64,000 nucleotides of DNA from Burkholderiales bacterium (GCA_020848075.1 JADLAV010000040.1:1-64000), one strand, 5' to 3'. Positions 45,966 to 55,456 are shown, numbered from the stretch's first letter. Notes: a model not told the origin generated them from the sequence alone. Numbers and translations: made by a program.

Positions 45966-47329
45966 GCGAAATCCTGCTCGCGCCACTTCCTGACGCGATA
46001 GCGCCAGACGCTGCAGCGGCCGCTGGGGAAGGTCTCGGCGATGCCGGCCTTGCGCTTCAGGTGGGCGAGGAACGCCTCGGGTTCGGGGAGCTGCTCCCAG
46101 ACCTGCGGCAGGAACGTGCCCCGTTGCGCGTCTGCCGCCAGGATGAGCCCGTCGATGCCGGGTCGCAGCTGGGCGACCAGATCCTCGTGGTCGCTGAACA
46201 TCACGCGCACCGGATTGGACAGCACCGAAACCTCGACCTCGGTATCCGGCAGATCGCCTGCCGACAGCGGCGCGAACCGCGGATCGGAGAACGCCGCCGC
46301 GCGCGCATTCGCTGCGACATCCACGCCGAGCGCCCGCCGCGCCTGCAGGCTGCCGATGCACCCCCGCAGCTCCCCGGCCTGCATCAGCGTCACGAAGGTC
46401 GCCCGCTGCTCGTGCAGCCAGGACGGCCACGGCTCCCCGTGCGGCGGCGCGCCTGCGCCGAGCTTCGACGCGATGCCGCGCCGCGCGAGCCCGACCAGGG
46501 CACGGCCATGCTCCTCGCCGTAGGCAGCCCGCTCGCCTTCCCAGAACGCGAAGGACGCATAGCCGACGACGCGCCCCTTGCCGCCCGCGGTGTCGCCGGA
46601 GTTGCGCAGGTCGAGCAACTCGGCCGCGAGCTCCCGCCGCTCGGCGGCTGCGAGGAACCCGGCGATGGGCGTTGCGCCGCACGCCTGCTCGTGATCGAGG
46701 TCGGTCCGCCGGGCGAGAATCGCGCGCGCCGTTTCCTCGTCCAGCGCCCGCGCCTCGTCGTACGCGTGGTAGTGCGAAAGGTCCGAGCTCACCACGATCA
46801 GCGTCTCCGGACCGCCCCACAGCCTTTCGAGGACCTCTGCCACCTCGCCCACGCTCGCCGCGCCGACGACGAGGGGCACGACGGCGAACTCTCCGAGCAC
46901 CTCCTGGAGGAACGGCAGTTGCACCTCGAGCGAATGCTCCTGCGCGTGCGTCGCGCGGTATTCGCTCACCTGCGGCAGCGTGCGCGCGATGGCGACCGCC
47001 TCGGCATCGACCGGGATGCGGCCGAGCGGCGTCTCGAATGCGTCAGCGGCGGGAAGTGCGAGCCCCCGCACCGGCACACGGTGGCACGGGCCGAGAAGGA
47101 CGACGCGCTTCACGACGCCTCGCGCCGGGCGCAGCAGGACGTATGCGTTCGCCGCGACCGGCCCCGAGTAGATATACCCCGCGTGCGGGACGATCACGGC
47201 CTTGGGGAACCCCGGCCCGAGTTCGCGCTCGCGCGCCTCCTCGAGCATGGCCGTCACGTCCTGCGCCAGCGCATCGCGGTCGCCCGGATAGAACGTTCCG
47301 GCGACGGCGGCAGGACGAATTGCGGTCAT
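45962..47329 (-). CDS. MEMO1-AMMECR1 fusion (AmmeMemoRadiSam system proteins B and A)
   Basis: A 455-residue fusion. The MEMO domain (about 1-262) is dioxygenase-like with PHAGYIYSG, AQEHSLEVQLPF, SSDLSHYH and CGATPI, the set of His/Cys residues that bind metal in MEMO1. The AMMECR1 domain (about 275-455) has ELRGCIGSLQA and DPRFAPLSAGDLPD. Function is unknown; in human MEMO1 an iron-handling role has been proposed. ATG 47329 with AGGAGC upstream; cotranscribed with amrS, which overlaps its stop. Confidence 0.9.
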   Translation of the reverse strand: MTAIRPAAVAGTFYPGDRDALAQDVTAMLEEARERELGPGFPKAVIVPHAGYIYSGPVAANAYVLLRPARGVVKRVVLLGPCHRVPVRGLALPAADAFETPLGRIPVDAEAVAIARTLPQVSEYRATHAQEHSLEVQLPFLQEVLGEFAVVPLVVGAASVGEVAEVLERLWGGPETLIVVSSDLSHYHAYDEARALDEETARAILARRTDLDHEQACGATPIAGFLAAAERRELAAELLDLRNSGDTAGGKGRVVGYASFAFWEGERAAYGEEHGRALVGLARRGIASKLGAGAPPHGEPWPSWLHEQRATFVTLMQAGELRGCIGSLQARRALGVDVAANARAAAFSDPRFAPLSAGDLPDTEVEVSVLSNPVRVMFSDHEDLVAQLRPGIDGLILAADAQRGTFLPQVWEQLPEPEAFLAHLKRKAGIAETFPSGRCSVWRYRVRKWREQDFA

Positions 47330-47542
47330 CGTTGCTCCTGGATCGAAGCATCGAAAATGGGGTCAACCCCGTCGCGGTTCAAGCCGCCTCGGGGAACAGC
47401 CGGCCTTTGCAAGCTCAATCTACCCCGGTTCACGGCGGCCTGGGAGGTCCGGATTCTCGGCATTTTGGCCGATGCAGCACACCCTCCGGCCGGTGGTCGG
47501 GCCAGACGACGAGGTCCCCCGCGAGCGCAGCCTGGCGCGCGG
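47330..47542. other. Spacer between the MEMO fusion and pncC
   Basis: These 213 bp separate two same-strand units. They hold only short GC-rich repeats and no recognisable gene or terminator with a T-run. The promoter of the MEMO/amrS pair must lie here, but no good -35/-10 pair was seen. Confidence 0.4.
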
Positions 47543-48034
47543 TCAATCGGCGAGGCGCGCGAGCAAGCCCTGCAGCGCGGCGACGACCGATTGCCGCCGC
47601 ACTTGCTCCCGGTCGCCGGCAAAGCGCCGCGTCTCGCTCTGCGGCTCTTGACCCCGGCGCACCCACGCGAAGCAGACCATGCCCACCGGCTTCGCCGCCG
47701 TTCCGCCACTCGGACCCGCGACGCCGGTGATCGCAACCGCCACCTGCGCCCGGCTGTGCACGAGCGCGCCGAGCGCCATCTCGCGCGCGGTGTCCTCGCT
47801 CACCGCGCCGTAGCGCGCAAGCGTCTCGTCGCCCACGCCGAGCAGCTCCTGCTTCGCTGCGTTCGAGTAGGTGACGAAGCCGCGGTCGAACCACTCCGAG
47901 CTTCCCGGAACGGCGGTCACCGCCTGTGCCACCCAGCCGCCCGTGCAGGACTCGGCCGTCGCCAGCAGGAGCCGGGCCGACTTGAGGCGCTCGCCGACCG
48001 AGGCTGCGAGCACATCCAGCGTGGGATCGGGCAT
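47543..48034 (-). CDS. pncC: Nicotinamide-nucleotide amidohydrolase PncC (CinA C-terminal domain)
   Basis: A 163-residue stand-alone CinA C-domain. LLLATAESCTGGWVAQAVTAVPGSS carries the catalytic Ser, and SNAAKQELLGV, AVAITGVAGPSGGTAAKPVG are family signatures. It deamidates NMN in NAD recycling. The ATG at 48034 gives standard length. It sits 2 bp after the DUF4254 stop and downstream of pgpA/thiL, its usual neighbourhood in betaproteobacteria. Confidence 0.93.
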   Translation of the reverse strand: MPDPTLDVLAASVGERLKSARLLLATAESCTGGWVAQAVTAVPGSSEWFDRGFVTYSNAAKQELLGVGDETLARYGAVSEDTAREMALGALVHSRAQVAVAITGVAGPSGGTAAKPVGMVCFAWVRRGQEPQSETRRFAGDREQVRRQSVVAALQGLLARLAD

Positions 48035-48036
48035 GG

Positions 48037-48654
48037 CTACCCGTGCTCGCCTGGCGGCGCGCCGTACAGGTACGGATTGAGATTCGGATCGTTGTACATC
48101 TTGAACTGGCGGTAGACCTTGAAGTACGCGCGCCCGGCCGCACAGTCCGCGAGCAGCGCCTCGAGGCACCGGGCGAGGTCGGCGCGCTGCTCGATGAGCC
48201 GCGCCAGTTTCGACCGGCACGCCGCGACGTGCTCGGGCGTCGCGTCCGCGCGCTCGGTCTGCAGCCGCATATGGTGGATCTTGAGCGCGAGAATCGAGAG
48301 CCGGTCGATCATCGCGCCGGCGGTTTCGGAGCTCATCCGGGCGCCGGGCGCCCGGTCGACGCCCACGACCGCTGCAAGGAGCATCTCGTCAATGCGCTCG
48401 ATCGCATCGTTGCGCTCCTGATTGTGCCGGTCGATCGCGTGCTTGTTGGCGGCGATCGCGCTGTCCGGGACGTCGCGGCGGCGCGCCTGGTCTTCCTCCT
48501 CCCAGAGGCGGCCGTTGTGGCGGTGGTCGCGCTCCACGTACTGCCACACCCCCGCGTCGAAGCGCGCCGGCGTCGCTTCGTCGGTCCAGCCGGCACGTGC
48601 GACGCATCCGTCGTGGAAGTCGAGGAGCGCGCGGACGTCCAGATGCGGCATCAT
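48037..48654 (-). CDS. DUF4254 domain protein
   Basis: A 205-residue helical protein of the DUF4254 family. It has WQYVERDHRHNGRLWEEEDQARR, IAANKHAIDRHNQERNDAIERID and SILALKIHHM, all conserved. Family members often occur near glycosyltransferase and LPS genes; the function is unknown. ATG 48654 (alternative 48651). It separates pgpA from pncC, and a TPR glycosyltransferase gene is in the same run, so a joint envelope-glycan role is possible. Confidence 0.8.
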   Translation of the reverse strand: MMPHLDVRALLDFHDGCVARAGWTDEATPARFDAGVWQYVERDHRHNGRLWEEEDQARRRDVPDSAIAANKHAIDRHNQERNDAIERIDEMLLAAVVGVDRAPGARMSSETAGAMIDRLSILALKIHHMRLQTERADATPEHVAACRSKLARLIEQRADLARCLEALLADCAAGRAYFKVYRQFKMYNDPNLNPYLYGAPPGEHG

Positions 48655-48693
48655 GCAAGAGGCGACAGCGGAGCGTGATCGGTCGCGGTCATT

Positions 48694-49191
48694 CTACGCG
48701 AGGGCGGCCTTGGCGACCGCGATCAGGAGCAGCGTGTAGAACGCCGCGACGAGATCGTCGAGCATCACCCCGAAGCCCCCTTTGAGCGTGCGATCGAAGT
48801 GCCGGATCGGCGGCGGCTTCAGGATGTCGAAGCACCGGAACGCGACGAATGCAAAGACCTGCCACGCGAGCCCCGGCGGCGTGAACACCAGCACGAGCAG
48901 GTATGCGACGATCTCGTCCCAGTTCATTCCGGAATGGTCGGCGGCGCCCAGGTCGCGCCCGGTGCGCCCGCACGCCCACACGCCGAGCGCGAAGAAGGCC
49001 GGGAGGAGCGCCAGTATCCCGAGCGGGCTCAGCCAACGCCCAAGCGCGGCATGGAGCGGTATCGCCAGGAGCGTCCCCACCGTGCCGGGCCCGAACGGCG
49101 CGAGCCCCGTCCCGAAGCCGAGCGCGAGGAAGTGCGCCGGATGCGCGACGAGAAATGCCGCCGTCGGGCGCGCGCCCGCGACCGTGCTCAT
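48694..49191 (-). CDS. pgpA: Phosphatidylglycerophosphatase A
   Basis: A 165-residue membrane phosphatase. The PgpA signatures GFGTGLAPFGPGTVGTL, GMNWDEIVAYLLVL (catalytic Asp/Glu region), FRCFDILKPPPI and GGFGVMLDDLVAA are all intact. It dephosphorylates PGP to phosphatidylglycerol. ATG 49191 overlaps the thiL stop (ATGA). Confidence 0.95.
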   Translation of the reverse strand: MSTVAGARPTAAFLVAHPAHFLALGFGTGLAPFGPGTVGTLLAIPLHAALGRWLSPLGILALLPAFFALGVWACGRTGRDLGAADHSGMNWDEIVAYLLVLVFTPPGLAWQVFAFVAFRCFDILKPPPIRHFDRTLKGGFGVMLDDLVAAFYTLLLIAVAKAALA

Positions 49192-50150
49192 GCGCCGAAG
49201 TGATCGAAGCCGGCGCGTGGCACGGGGACGGGGGTTCCCGCCTCGTCGATGACCGTGACCGCCGGGTTGCCCGCGAGCGTGCGGCCGATGCGCGCGAGCG
49301 GCAGCCCGATCTCCGCAGCGAGCGCGAGAATCGCGGCGCGCCGGCTGACGGGCGCGGTGAACGCGAGCTCGTAGTCGTCGCCTCCGCCAAGCAGGCACGC
49401 GCGCGCGAGCGCGGCGTCGGAACACTCCGCGACGGCCTTCGATCGCGGCACCTGGCCCAGCCAGATCTCGACTGCGATCGCCGAGCGCTCCGCGACGTGC
49501 CCGAGATCGGCGACGAGCCCGTCCGACACGTCGATTGCGCTCGACGCCACGCCGCGCAGCCGCCGTCCGAGCGCGACGAGGGGCAGCGGCGTCTCGAGCC
49601 GCGCCAGGCAGTGGCGCGCCGCGGCATCCGGCAGGCGCACCCTGCCCTGCAGGTGTGCGAGGCCGAGCGCGGCATCCCCGGTGCTGCCCGAGAGCCAGAC
49701 GTCTTCTCCGCCAGCGGCGCCGTCCCGGCGCAGCGCGAGCCCGGGCGGCAGCGTGCCGTACGCGGTGATCGAGATCGTGCGCGGCCCGCGCGTCGTGTCG
49801 CCGCCGACGAGCTCCACGCCGAAGCGATCCGCGAGCGCGAACATGCCGCGGGCAAACGCCGCGAGCCACGCCTCGTCGTCGCTCGGCAGCGAGAGCGCGA
49901 GCGTGAACCACCGCGGGTCGGCGCCCATCGCGGCGAGATCGGACAGGTTCACCGCGAGCGCCTTGTGGCCGAGCCGTGCGGCATCGGTGTCCGCAAGAAA
50001 GTGCGTTCCCTCGACGAGCAAATCCGTGGTGATTGCGAGTGCCAGCTCGGCCGGCACCCGCACGATCGCCGCGTCGTCCCCGATGCCGAGCACCGCGGTA
50101 CGCGCGGGGCGCGTGAAATAGCGCGCAATGATCTCGAACTCGGTTGGCAC
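49188..50150 (-). CDS. thiL: Thiamine-monophosphate kinase
   Basis: A 320-residue PurM-like kinase that makes thiamine diphosphate. GIGDDAAIVRV near the N-terminus, VNLSDLAAMGADP, GGDTTRGP and IDVSDGLVADLGH are the nucleotide and metal-binding motifs. ATG 50150, one base after the stop of the TPR glycosyltransferase gene, and overlaps pgpA. Confidence 0.95.
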   Translation of the reverse strand: MPTEFEIIARYFTRPARTAVLGIGDDAAIVRVPAELALAITTDLLVEGTHFLADTDAARLGHKALAVNLSDLAAMGADPRWFTLALSLPSDDEAWLAAFARGMFALADRFGVELVGGDTTRGPRTISITAYGTLPPGLALRRDGAAGGEDVWLSGSTGDAALGLAHLQGRVRLPDAAARHCLARLETPLPLVALGRRLRGVASSAIDVSDGLVADLGHVAERSAIAVEIWLGQVPRSKAVAECSDAALARACLLGGGDDYELAFTAPVSRRAAILALAAEIGLPLARIGRTLAGNPAVTVIDEAGTPVPVPRAGFDHFGA

Positions 50151-50151
50151 C

Positions 50152-51678
50152 CTATGACCCCCTCGCCGCTGCGAGGGCGGCGAGCTCGCCGCAGATGCGC
50201 TCGACGACCGGCGCCCATTCGCGCGGCCGCGCGGCGCGAAAGAGCCGCACGCCGGGATACCACGGGCTTTCCTCGCCGGCGATCAGCCAGCGCCAGCAGA
50301 CGTTGTGCGGGGCGAGCAGCCACAGCCGCGCACCGAGCGCCGCAGCCGCATGCGCCGTCGAAGTGTCCACCGAGATCACGAGGTCCATCGCGTCGATGAG
50401 TCCTGCCGACTCGGCATAGTCGCTCATCCCGTGCGTGAGGTCGATCATCGGAAACGGGTGCTGCGCTCCCCGGTCGCGTTCGGTGTCGACCTGCAGATTG
50501 AACCAGGCGATCCCGTGGGCCGCCGTCCCGAGCCGTCCGGCCACCTCGATCGGAAGCGAGCGGTCCTCGTCCCGCGAGCGGTCCGGATTGCCTGCCCACA
50601 TGAGGCCCACCTTGAGGCGCGGACGCGCGTCGCCGAGCGCGGCGTGAACCTTCGCGTGCCACGCGTCCGCGAGCCCAGCCGGCAACCGCAGGTACGGACG
50701 CTCGGCCCGCAGCGCCGCGCGCGGCAGCGCGAGCAGATACGGCAGGCTCATCAGATGCACGTGCGCGGTGACGCCCGCGGCATCGGCGTCCGGATCGGCG
50801 ATCACTTCGACCGGCTGATCGTTGAAGCTCGCCTGGAAGAGCCGCTGCATCGTGCGCCGGCAGAGAAACTGGACGGCTGCGCCGCGCTCGATCAGGTGCG
50901 GGATGAACCGCGCGAACATGATCGAGTCGCCGAGCCCCTGCTCGGCGATCACCCGCAGGCGCATGCCGCGCGGATCGCTGCCGTCCCAGCGCGGCAGCCC
51001 CGCGGTGCCCCACGCGAATCCTGGCTGCGCCAGGCGCGTCTCGTATTCGGCCCAGCCCTCGGCCATCCGCCCCTGCATCAGGAGTACGTGCGCGAGCCAG
51101 AAACGCGGTCCGCGCGCGCCGGGATCGAGCTCCACGGCGCGACGCACGCTGCGCTCGGCGCCCGCGAGATCGCCGCAATTCAGCTGCGCCCGTCCGAGCT
51201 GGAGGCGGTGCGAGCTCTGTGCGGGATCCAGCTCGCTTGCGCGCTTCAGGACCTCGACCGCCTCCTCGGCCCGGCTTTCGGCGAGCAGCAGGCCGCCGAG
51301 GTTGACGAGGATCGCGGGCGAACCGCGTCCGCGCTCGAGGGCGCGGCGATAGATCGCCACCGCGGCATCCGCGTTGCCGGCCTGGCGCTCGAGCTCGGCG
51401 CGCTCCGCCCACACATGGTCGATCTCCGGGTGGGCAGCGAGCGCGCGGTCGAGCACGCTGCGCGCCTCGTCCACGCGCCCGTGTCGCGCATGGGTCCGCG
51501 CCAGCACGATGCGCGCATACGGATGATCCGGCTGCTGCCCGATGATCGCCTCGGCGGCGTGCGCTGCCTCTGCGAGGCGCCCGCTTTCCAGCAGCGCGGC
51601 CGCCTCTGCGAGCGGATCGCCGGCGGGACCGGCATGCGCCGGCCGCTTGAAGAGCCGCGCGAGCAGCTCGCCGATCAC
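50152..51678 (-). CDS. TPR-repeat protein with glycosyltransferase-9-like C-terminal domain
   Basis: A 508-residue protein. About five TPR units lie in residues 15-205 (ALLESGRLAEAAHAAEAIIGQQPD, AERSVRRAVELDPGAR). The C-terminal part (about 225-500) has RVIAEQGLGDSIMFARFIPHL, VGLMWAGNPDRSRDEDRSLP and DLVISVDTSTAHAAAALGA, as in TPR-linked heptosyltransferase-like proteins. It may modify surface glycans or O-GlcNAc-like targets; the substrate is unknown. It interrupts the usual nusB-thiL pair, spaced 6 bp from nusB and 1 bp from thiL, so it is cotranscribed. Confidence 0.82.
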   Translation of the reverse strand: MIGELLARLFKRPAHAGPAGDPLAEAAALLESGRLAEAAHAAEAIIGQQPDHPYARIVLARTHARHGRVDEARSVLDRALAAHPEIDHVWAERAELERQAGNADAAVAIYRRALERGRGSPAILVNLGGLLLAESRAEEAVEVLKRASELDPAQSSHRLQLGRAQLNCGDLAGAERSVRRAVELDPGARGPRFWLAHVLLMQGRMAEGWAEYETRLAQPGFAWGTAGLPRWDGSDPRGMRLRVIAEQGLGDSIMFARFIPHLIERGAAVQFLCRRTMQRLFQASFNDQPVEVIADPDADAAGVTAHVHLMSLPYLLALPRAALRAERPYLRLPAGLADAWHAKVHAALGDARPRLKVGLMWAGNPDRSRDEDRSLPIEVAGRLGTAAHGIAWFNLQVDTERDRGAQHPFPMIDLTHGMSDYAESAGLIDAMDLVISVDTSTAHAAAALGARLWLLAPHNVCWRWLIAGEESPWYPGVRLFRAARPREWAPVVERICGELAALAAARGS

Positions 51679-51684
51679 GTCGTC

Positions 51685-52116
51685 CTATGCACGCACGGTC
51701 GTGCACTCGCCGGCGCGCAGCTGCCGCGCGAGCTTGTCGAGCACACCGTTCACGAACTTGTAGCCGTCGGTACCGCCGTACGCCTTCGCGAGCTCGACCG
51801 CCTCGTTGATCACGGCACGGTAGGGCACGTCCACCGCGTGCTTGAGCTCGTACGCGCCGAGCAGCAGGATCGCGTGCTCGATCGGCGAGAGCTCGCGGAG
51901 CTTGCGGTCGATGAGTGGCGCGATCTCGTCGTCGAGCGCCGCCGCCTCGGCCACCGTCCCGCGGAAGAGCCGCGTGAAGTACTCGGTGTCCGCCCTGGTG
52001 AACCCTTCCACCTCGGCCATCTGCTGCACGATGTCCTCGGCCGGGTTGCCACCGATCTGCCACTGGTACAGGCTCTGCAGCGCAAGCTCACGCGCGCGGT
52101 GGCGGGCGGTCTTCAT
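51685..52116 (-). CDS. nusB: Transcription antitermination protein NusB
   Basis: A 143-residue all-helical Nus[68 protein letters not shown]. It binds boxA RNA with NusE in rRNA antitermination. The ATG at 52116 overlaps the ribH stop. Confidence 0.96.
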   Translation of the reverse strand: MKTARHRARELALQSLYQWQIGGNPAEDIVQQMAEVEGFTRADTEYFTRLFRGTVAEAAALDDEIAPLIDRKLRELSPIEHAILLLGAYELKHAVDVPYRAVINEAVELAKAYGGTDGYKFVNGVLDKLARQLRAGECTTVRA

Positions 52117-52577
52117 CTGTGCGCCTTGTCGATGCGGCGCAAGAGGTTCGCCGTTTCCACGGCCACCTCGGCGCAGTCGCGGCCCTTCGCCGCCGCTCGC
52201 GCCCCGGCCTGCGCCTCGGTGTCGGTGGTGAGAATGCCGTTGGCGATCGGCACCCCCGCGTCGAGCGTCACCTGGCTGATTCCCGCCGCGGACTCGTTGG
52301 CCACGATCTCGAAGTGATACGTTTCGCCGCGGATCACCGCACCGAGTGCGATCAGGGCATCGTACGCGCCGGTCGCGCCGAGCCGCTGCAGCGCGAGCGG
52401 CGCCTCCAGGGCGCCGGCGACGCTCACTACCGTGACATCGGTCGCGCCAACACCGAGCTCGGCGAGGCGCCCGAGGCACGCGGCAAGCTCGGCCGCGCCG
52501 ATCGCTTCGTTGAACCGGCTGCGGACGATTCCGATGCGCATGCCCTTCCCGTCGAGGCTCGGCGCGAGCTCGCTCAT
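52113..52577 (-). CDS. ribH: 6,7-dimethyl-8-ribityllumazine synthase
   Basis: A 154-residue lumazine synthase. [25 protein letters not shown] and [16 protein letters not shown] (catalytic His) are conserved. It joins the RibBX product and aminouracil. ATG 52577 overlaps the ribBX stop by 4 bp; its own stop overlaps nusB. Confidence 0.95.
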   Translation of the reverse strand: MSELAPSLDGKGMRIGIVRSRFNEAIGAAELAACLGRLAELGVGATDVTVVSVAGALEAPLALQRLGATGAYDALIALGAVIRGETYHFEIVANESAAGISQVTLDAGVPIANGILTTDTEAQAGARAAAKGRDCAEVAVETANLLRRIDKAHR

Positions 52578-53686
52578 GCCGAGCCCTCGCTCCGGTGGGC
52601 GTGCTGCACGTACCCGGTGACCTCGAGCTCCCATCCCGCCACGCTCGGCATCTTGCGCGGATTCGCCATCAGCCGCATGCGGCCGACGTTCAGGTCGCGC
52701 AGGATCTGCGCTCCGATTCCATAGGTGAGGAGCTCGGCGCGGGGAGCCGGCTTGGGCGACGTGCCCGACGCTGCGCGTTCGATCAACCGGCCCGGACTCT
52801 CCGAGCAATTGAGCAGCACCATCACGCCGTGCCCGGCCGCGGCGATCGCGGCAAGCGCGTCCTGCACGCCCCAGGAATGGGTGCCCGGCCCGGCCACGAG
52901 CAGGTCGAGGAGCGAGGTCGGCTCGTGCACCCGGACGAGCGTGTCCGACTGCGGGTCGATCTCACCGCGCACGAGCGCGAGGTGCGTTGCCCCGCTGATC
53001 CGTTCGATGTAGACCACCAGGCGGAACGGTCCGGACAGGGTCTCGATCACGCGTTCGGCGACCCGCTTGACGAGCGTCTCGTTCTGGCTGCGGAAGCGGA
53101 TCAGGTCGGCAATCGAGCCCGTCTTCAGCCGGTGCCGCTCGGCGAACTGCACGAGATCGGGCAGCCTCGCCATCGTGCCATCGTCCTTCATGATCTCGCA
53201 GAGCACCGCGGCTGCGCTGCATCCCGCCATCTGGGCGAGATCGCAGCACGCCTCGGTGTGTCCCGCGCGCACCAGCACGCCGCCGGGCCTCGCCACCAGC
53301 GGGAAGACATGCCCGGGAGTCACGACGTCTTCGGGGCGCGCGCCCGGCGCCGTGGCAACGCGGATCGTATGCGCCCGATCGAACGCCGAGATCCCCGTGG
53401 TGACGCCGCGCGCCGCCTCGATCGACACCGTGAACGCGGTGCCGTGCGGAGCGCGGTTTTCCTGCACCATGAGCGGCAGGTTGAGCTGGCGGGCATGGTC
53501 CTCCGTGATCGGCATGCAGATGAGCCCGCGCCCGTGCGTGGCCATGAAGTTGATCGCCTCGGGCGTGACATGCTCCGCGGCGATGACGAGGTCGCCCTCG
53601 TTCTCGCGATCCTCGTCGTCGACGAGGATCACCATCCGACCCGCCTTCAGCTCGGCGACCAGCTCGGGAATTGGCGTCAGGGTCAT
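52574..53686 (-). CDS. ribBX: 3,4-dihydroxy-2-butanone-4-phosphate synthase with degenerate GTP cyclohydrolase II-like domain (RibBX)
   Basis: A 370-residue protein. The N-terminal DHBP synthase domain is intact: [10 protein letters not shown] at 23-32, [20 protein letters not shown] and [12 protein letters not shown]. The C-terminal half (about 205-365) has the cyclohydrolase II fold outline ([33 protein letters not shown]), but the zinc-binding cysteines and the RCDCG and QEGRGIGL motifs are gone. So it probably makes only the 4-carbon precursor, as known for RibBX proteins. First gene of ribBX-ribH-nusB. ATG 53686. Confidence 0.9.
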   Translation of the reverse strand: MTLTPIPELVAELKAGRMVILVDDEDRENEGDLVIAAEHVTPEAINFMATHGRGLICMPITEDHARQLNLPLMVQENRAPHGTAFTVSIEAARGVTTGISAFDRAHTIRVATAPGARPEDVVTPGHVFPLVARPGGVLVRAGHTEACCDLAQMAGCSAAAVLCEIMKDDGTMARLPDLVQFAERHRLKTGSIADLIRFRSQNETLVKRVAERVIETLSGPFRLVVYIERISGATHLALVRGEIDPQSDTLVRVHEPTSLLDLLVAGPGTHSWGVQDALAAIAAAGHGVMVLLNCSESPGRLIERAASGTSPKPAPRAELLTYGIGAQILRDLNVGRMRLMANPRKMPSVAGWELEVTGYVQHAHRSEGSA

Positions 53687-53845
53687 GTGCGGTGCTCGCG
53701 CAGGGGTGCTCGTGCGGCGACGGTCGGACAGGTTGCGCCACGAATTCTAGCAGGCCGCCGACCGGCGGCGGCCGTGGCCGCGCCCGAGACGGCCTGCACG
53801 GCGCCCCTGCGGCGAATGCCGGGCCGCCCCGGCGGTCGCGGCGCC

Positions 53846-53851
53846 TATAAT
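53846..53851 (+). promoter_or_regulatory. -10 TATAAT for the peptide-binding protein gene
   Basis: A perfect TATAAT stands out in a GC-rich spacer, 30 bp before the ATG at 53882. No good -35 is visible 17 bp upstream, so an activator may be involved. Transcription would start near 53858. Confidence 0.5.
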
Positions 53852-53881
53852 CGGGACCGACCGCCGCACGAAAGACCTCGC

Positions 53882-55456
53882 ATGCCGAAGACGCTTCGCC
53901 TCTTCGCGTGCGCCGCGCTCGCGGCGTGCGCCGCCCAGATCGCGTCCTTGCCGACGCTTGCCGCGGATCTCCGTATCGCGCTCGCGTCGGAAGTCACGTC
54001 GCTCGATCCTCACTACTTCAACGTAGCCGCCAACAACAACATCGCGTGGCACGTGTTCGACGCCCTCACCCGCGTAGACGAGAACGCGCGCCTCGTGCCC
54101 GGGCTCGCGGAGTCGTGGCGGGCGGTGGATGCGACCACGTGGGAGTTCAAGCTGCGCAAGGGCATCAGGTTCCACGACGGTGCCGAGCTCACGGCGGAGG
54201 ACGTCGTCTTCTCGCTCGAGCGGCCCGCAACCATCGCCAACAGCCCGGGCTCATTCGTGCCGTTCACGCGGCAGCTCGTCCAAGTCCGCGCGCCGGACCG
54301 CTATACCGTGGTGCTGAAGACCGAGCGCCCGTATGCCATGGTGCCCTATGACGTCAATTCGATCTTCATCGTGTCACGGCGTGCGGCGCGACGGGCGGGC
54401 ACCGAAGAATTCAACAGCGGCCGGGCAGCGGTGGGAACCGGCCCGTACCGCCTGGCGCGCTTCGCTCGCGGCGACCGCGTGGAGCTCGTGCGCCACGACG
54501 CCCATTGGGAGGGCCGCCCCGCGTGGGACAAGGTCATCTTCCGGATGGTGCCGAACAACGCCGCGCGCACCGCCGCGCTCCTTGCGGGCGACGTCGACCT
54601 GATCGAGCAGATCCCGCCGGCGGACGTGGTGAAGCTGCGCGCGAATGGCGCCGTGCACCTCGCGCAAAAGGTCTCCTGGCGGACGATCTTCTTCCATCTC
54701 GAGCAGGGACTCGACCGCGTGCCCTCGATCACCGGTGCGGACGGCCGGCCGCTCGACCGGAACCCGCTGAAGGACGTACGCGTGCGGCGCGCGATCTCCA
54801 AGGCGATCAACCGCCAGGCGATCGCCGAGCGCGTGATGGAAGGGCTCGCGCTGCCCGCAGGCAACCTCGTGTCGCCGGGAGTCTTCGGGCACGCTGCCGA
54901 TCTCAAACCGGAAATCCACGACCCGGAGGGCGCGAAGAAGCTGCTTGCCGCAGCCGGGTTTCCCGACGGCTTCGGGCTCGTCGTGCACGCCCCGAACGAC
55001 CGGTACGTGAACGACGACCGCGTCGCGCAAGCCGTAGCGCAGATGCTGGCGCGCGTGGGCATCCGGGCGCGAGTCACGACGCTTCCGTTCAGCGTGTACG
55101 TGAGCAAGGCGCGCAACCGCGAGTTTGCGTTCGCGATGCTCGGCTGGGGTTCCTACTCCGGCGATCTCGCGCTCCGGTCGCTCGTCGCCACGTTCGACGC
55201 TGCCAAGGGCTACGGCACGTGGAATTGGGGCAGGTACTCCGATCCGCGTCTCGATGCCCTGACCGAGCGCGCGCTCGCGACCGTTGACCCGACTGCGCGC
55301 GAACCGATCGCGCAGGACGCGATGCGCGCGGCAATGGCGTCCCTCGCCGTGATTCCGCTGCACCACCAGATCGCCACCTGGGCGATGCGCAGGGATCTCG
55401 ATTACGCCGCGCGTACGGACGAGTACACGCTCGCCCACCACGTGCGCCCACGTTAG
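53882..55456 (+). CDS. Peptide-type ABC transporter solute-binding protein (family 5)
   Basis: A 524-residue periplasmic protein with a signal peptide ending near residue 28 (LPTLAA). Family 5 marks are SEVTSLDPHYFN, LVPGLAESWRAVDATTWEFKLRKG (fold boundary segments) and AVGTGPYRL, then VRRAISKAINRQAI. It binds oligopeptides or similar ligands for the dppBCDF-type genes at 57481-61376, from which it is separated by isocitrate lyase. ATG 53882; it is divergent from ribBX. Confidence 0.88.
   Translation: MPKTLRLFACAALAACAAQIASLPTLAADLRIALASEVTSLDPHYFNVAANNNIAWHVFDALTRVDENARLVPGLAESWRAVDATTWEFKLRKGIRFHDGAELTAEDVVFSLERPATIANSPGSFVPFTRQLVQVRAPDRYTVVLKTERPYAMVPYDVNSIFIVSRRAARRAGTEEFNSGRAAVGTGPYRLARFARGDRVELVRHDAHWEGRPAWDKVIFRMVPNNAARTAALLAGDVDLIEQIPPADVVKLRANGAVHLAQKVSWRTIFFHLEQGLDRVPSITGADGRPLDRNPLKDVRVRRAISKAINRQAIAERVMEGLALPAGNLVSPGVFGHAADLKPEIHDPEGAKKLLAAAGFPDGFGLVVHAPNDRYVNDDRVAQAVAQMLARVGIRARVTTLPFSVYVSKARNREFAFAMLGWGSYSGDLALRSLVATFDAAKGYGTWNWGRYSDPRLDALTERALATVDPTAREPIAQDAMRAAMASLAVIPLHHQIATWAMRRDLDYAARTDEYTLAHHVRPR

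Noticed and set aside
47330-47542. Possible tRNA gene suggested by GGTTCAA
   Set aside because: The surrounding bases do not form acceptor, D or anticodon arms on either strand.
53687-53881. FMN riboswitch upstream of ribBX
   Set aside because: The 195-bp spacer shows GC-rich hairpins but none of the conserved RFN-element blocks.
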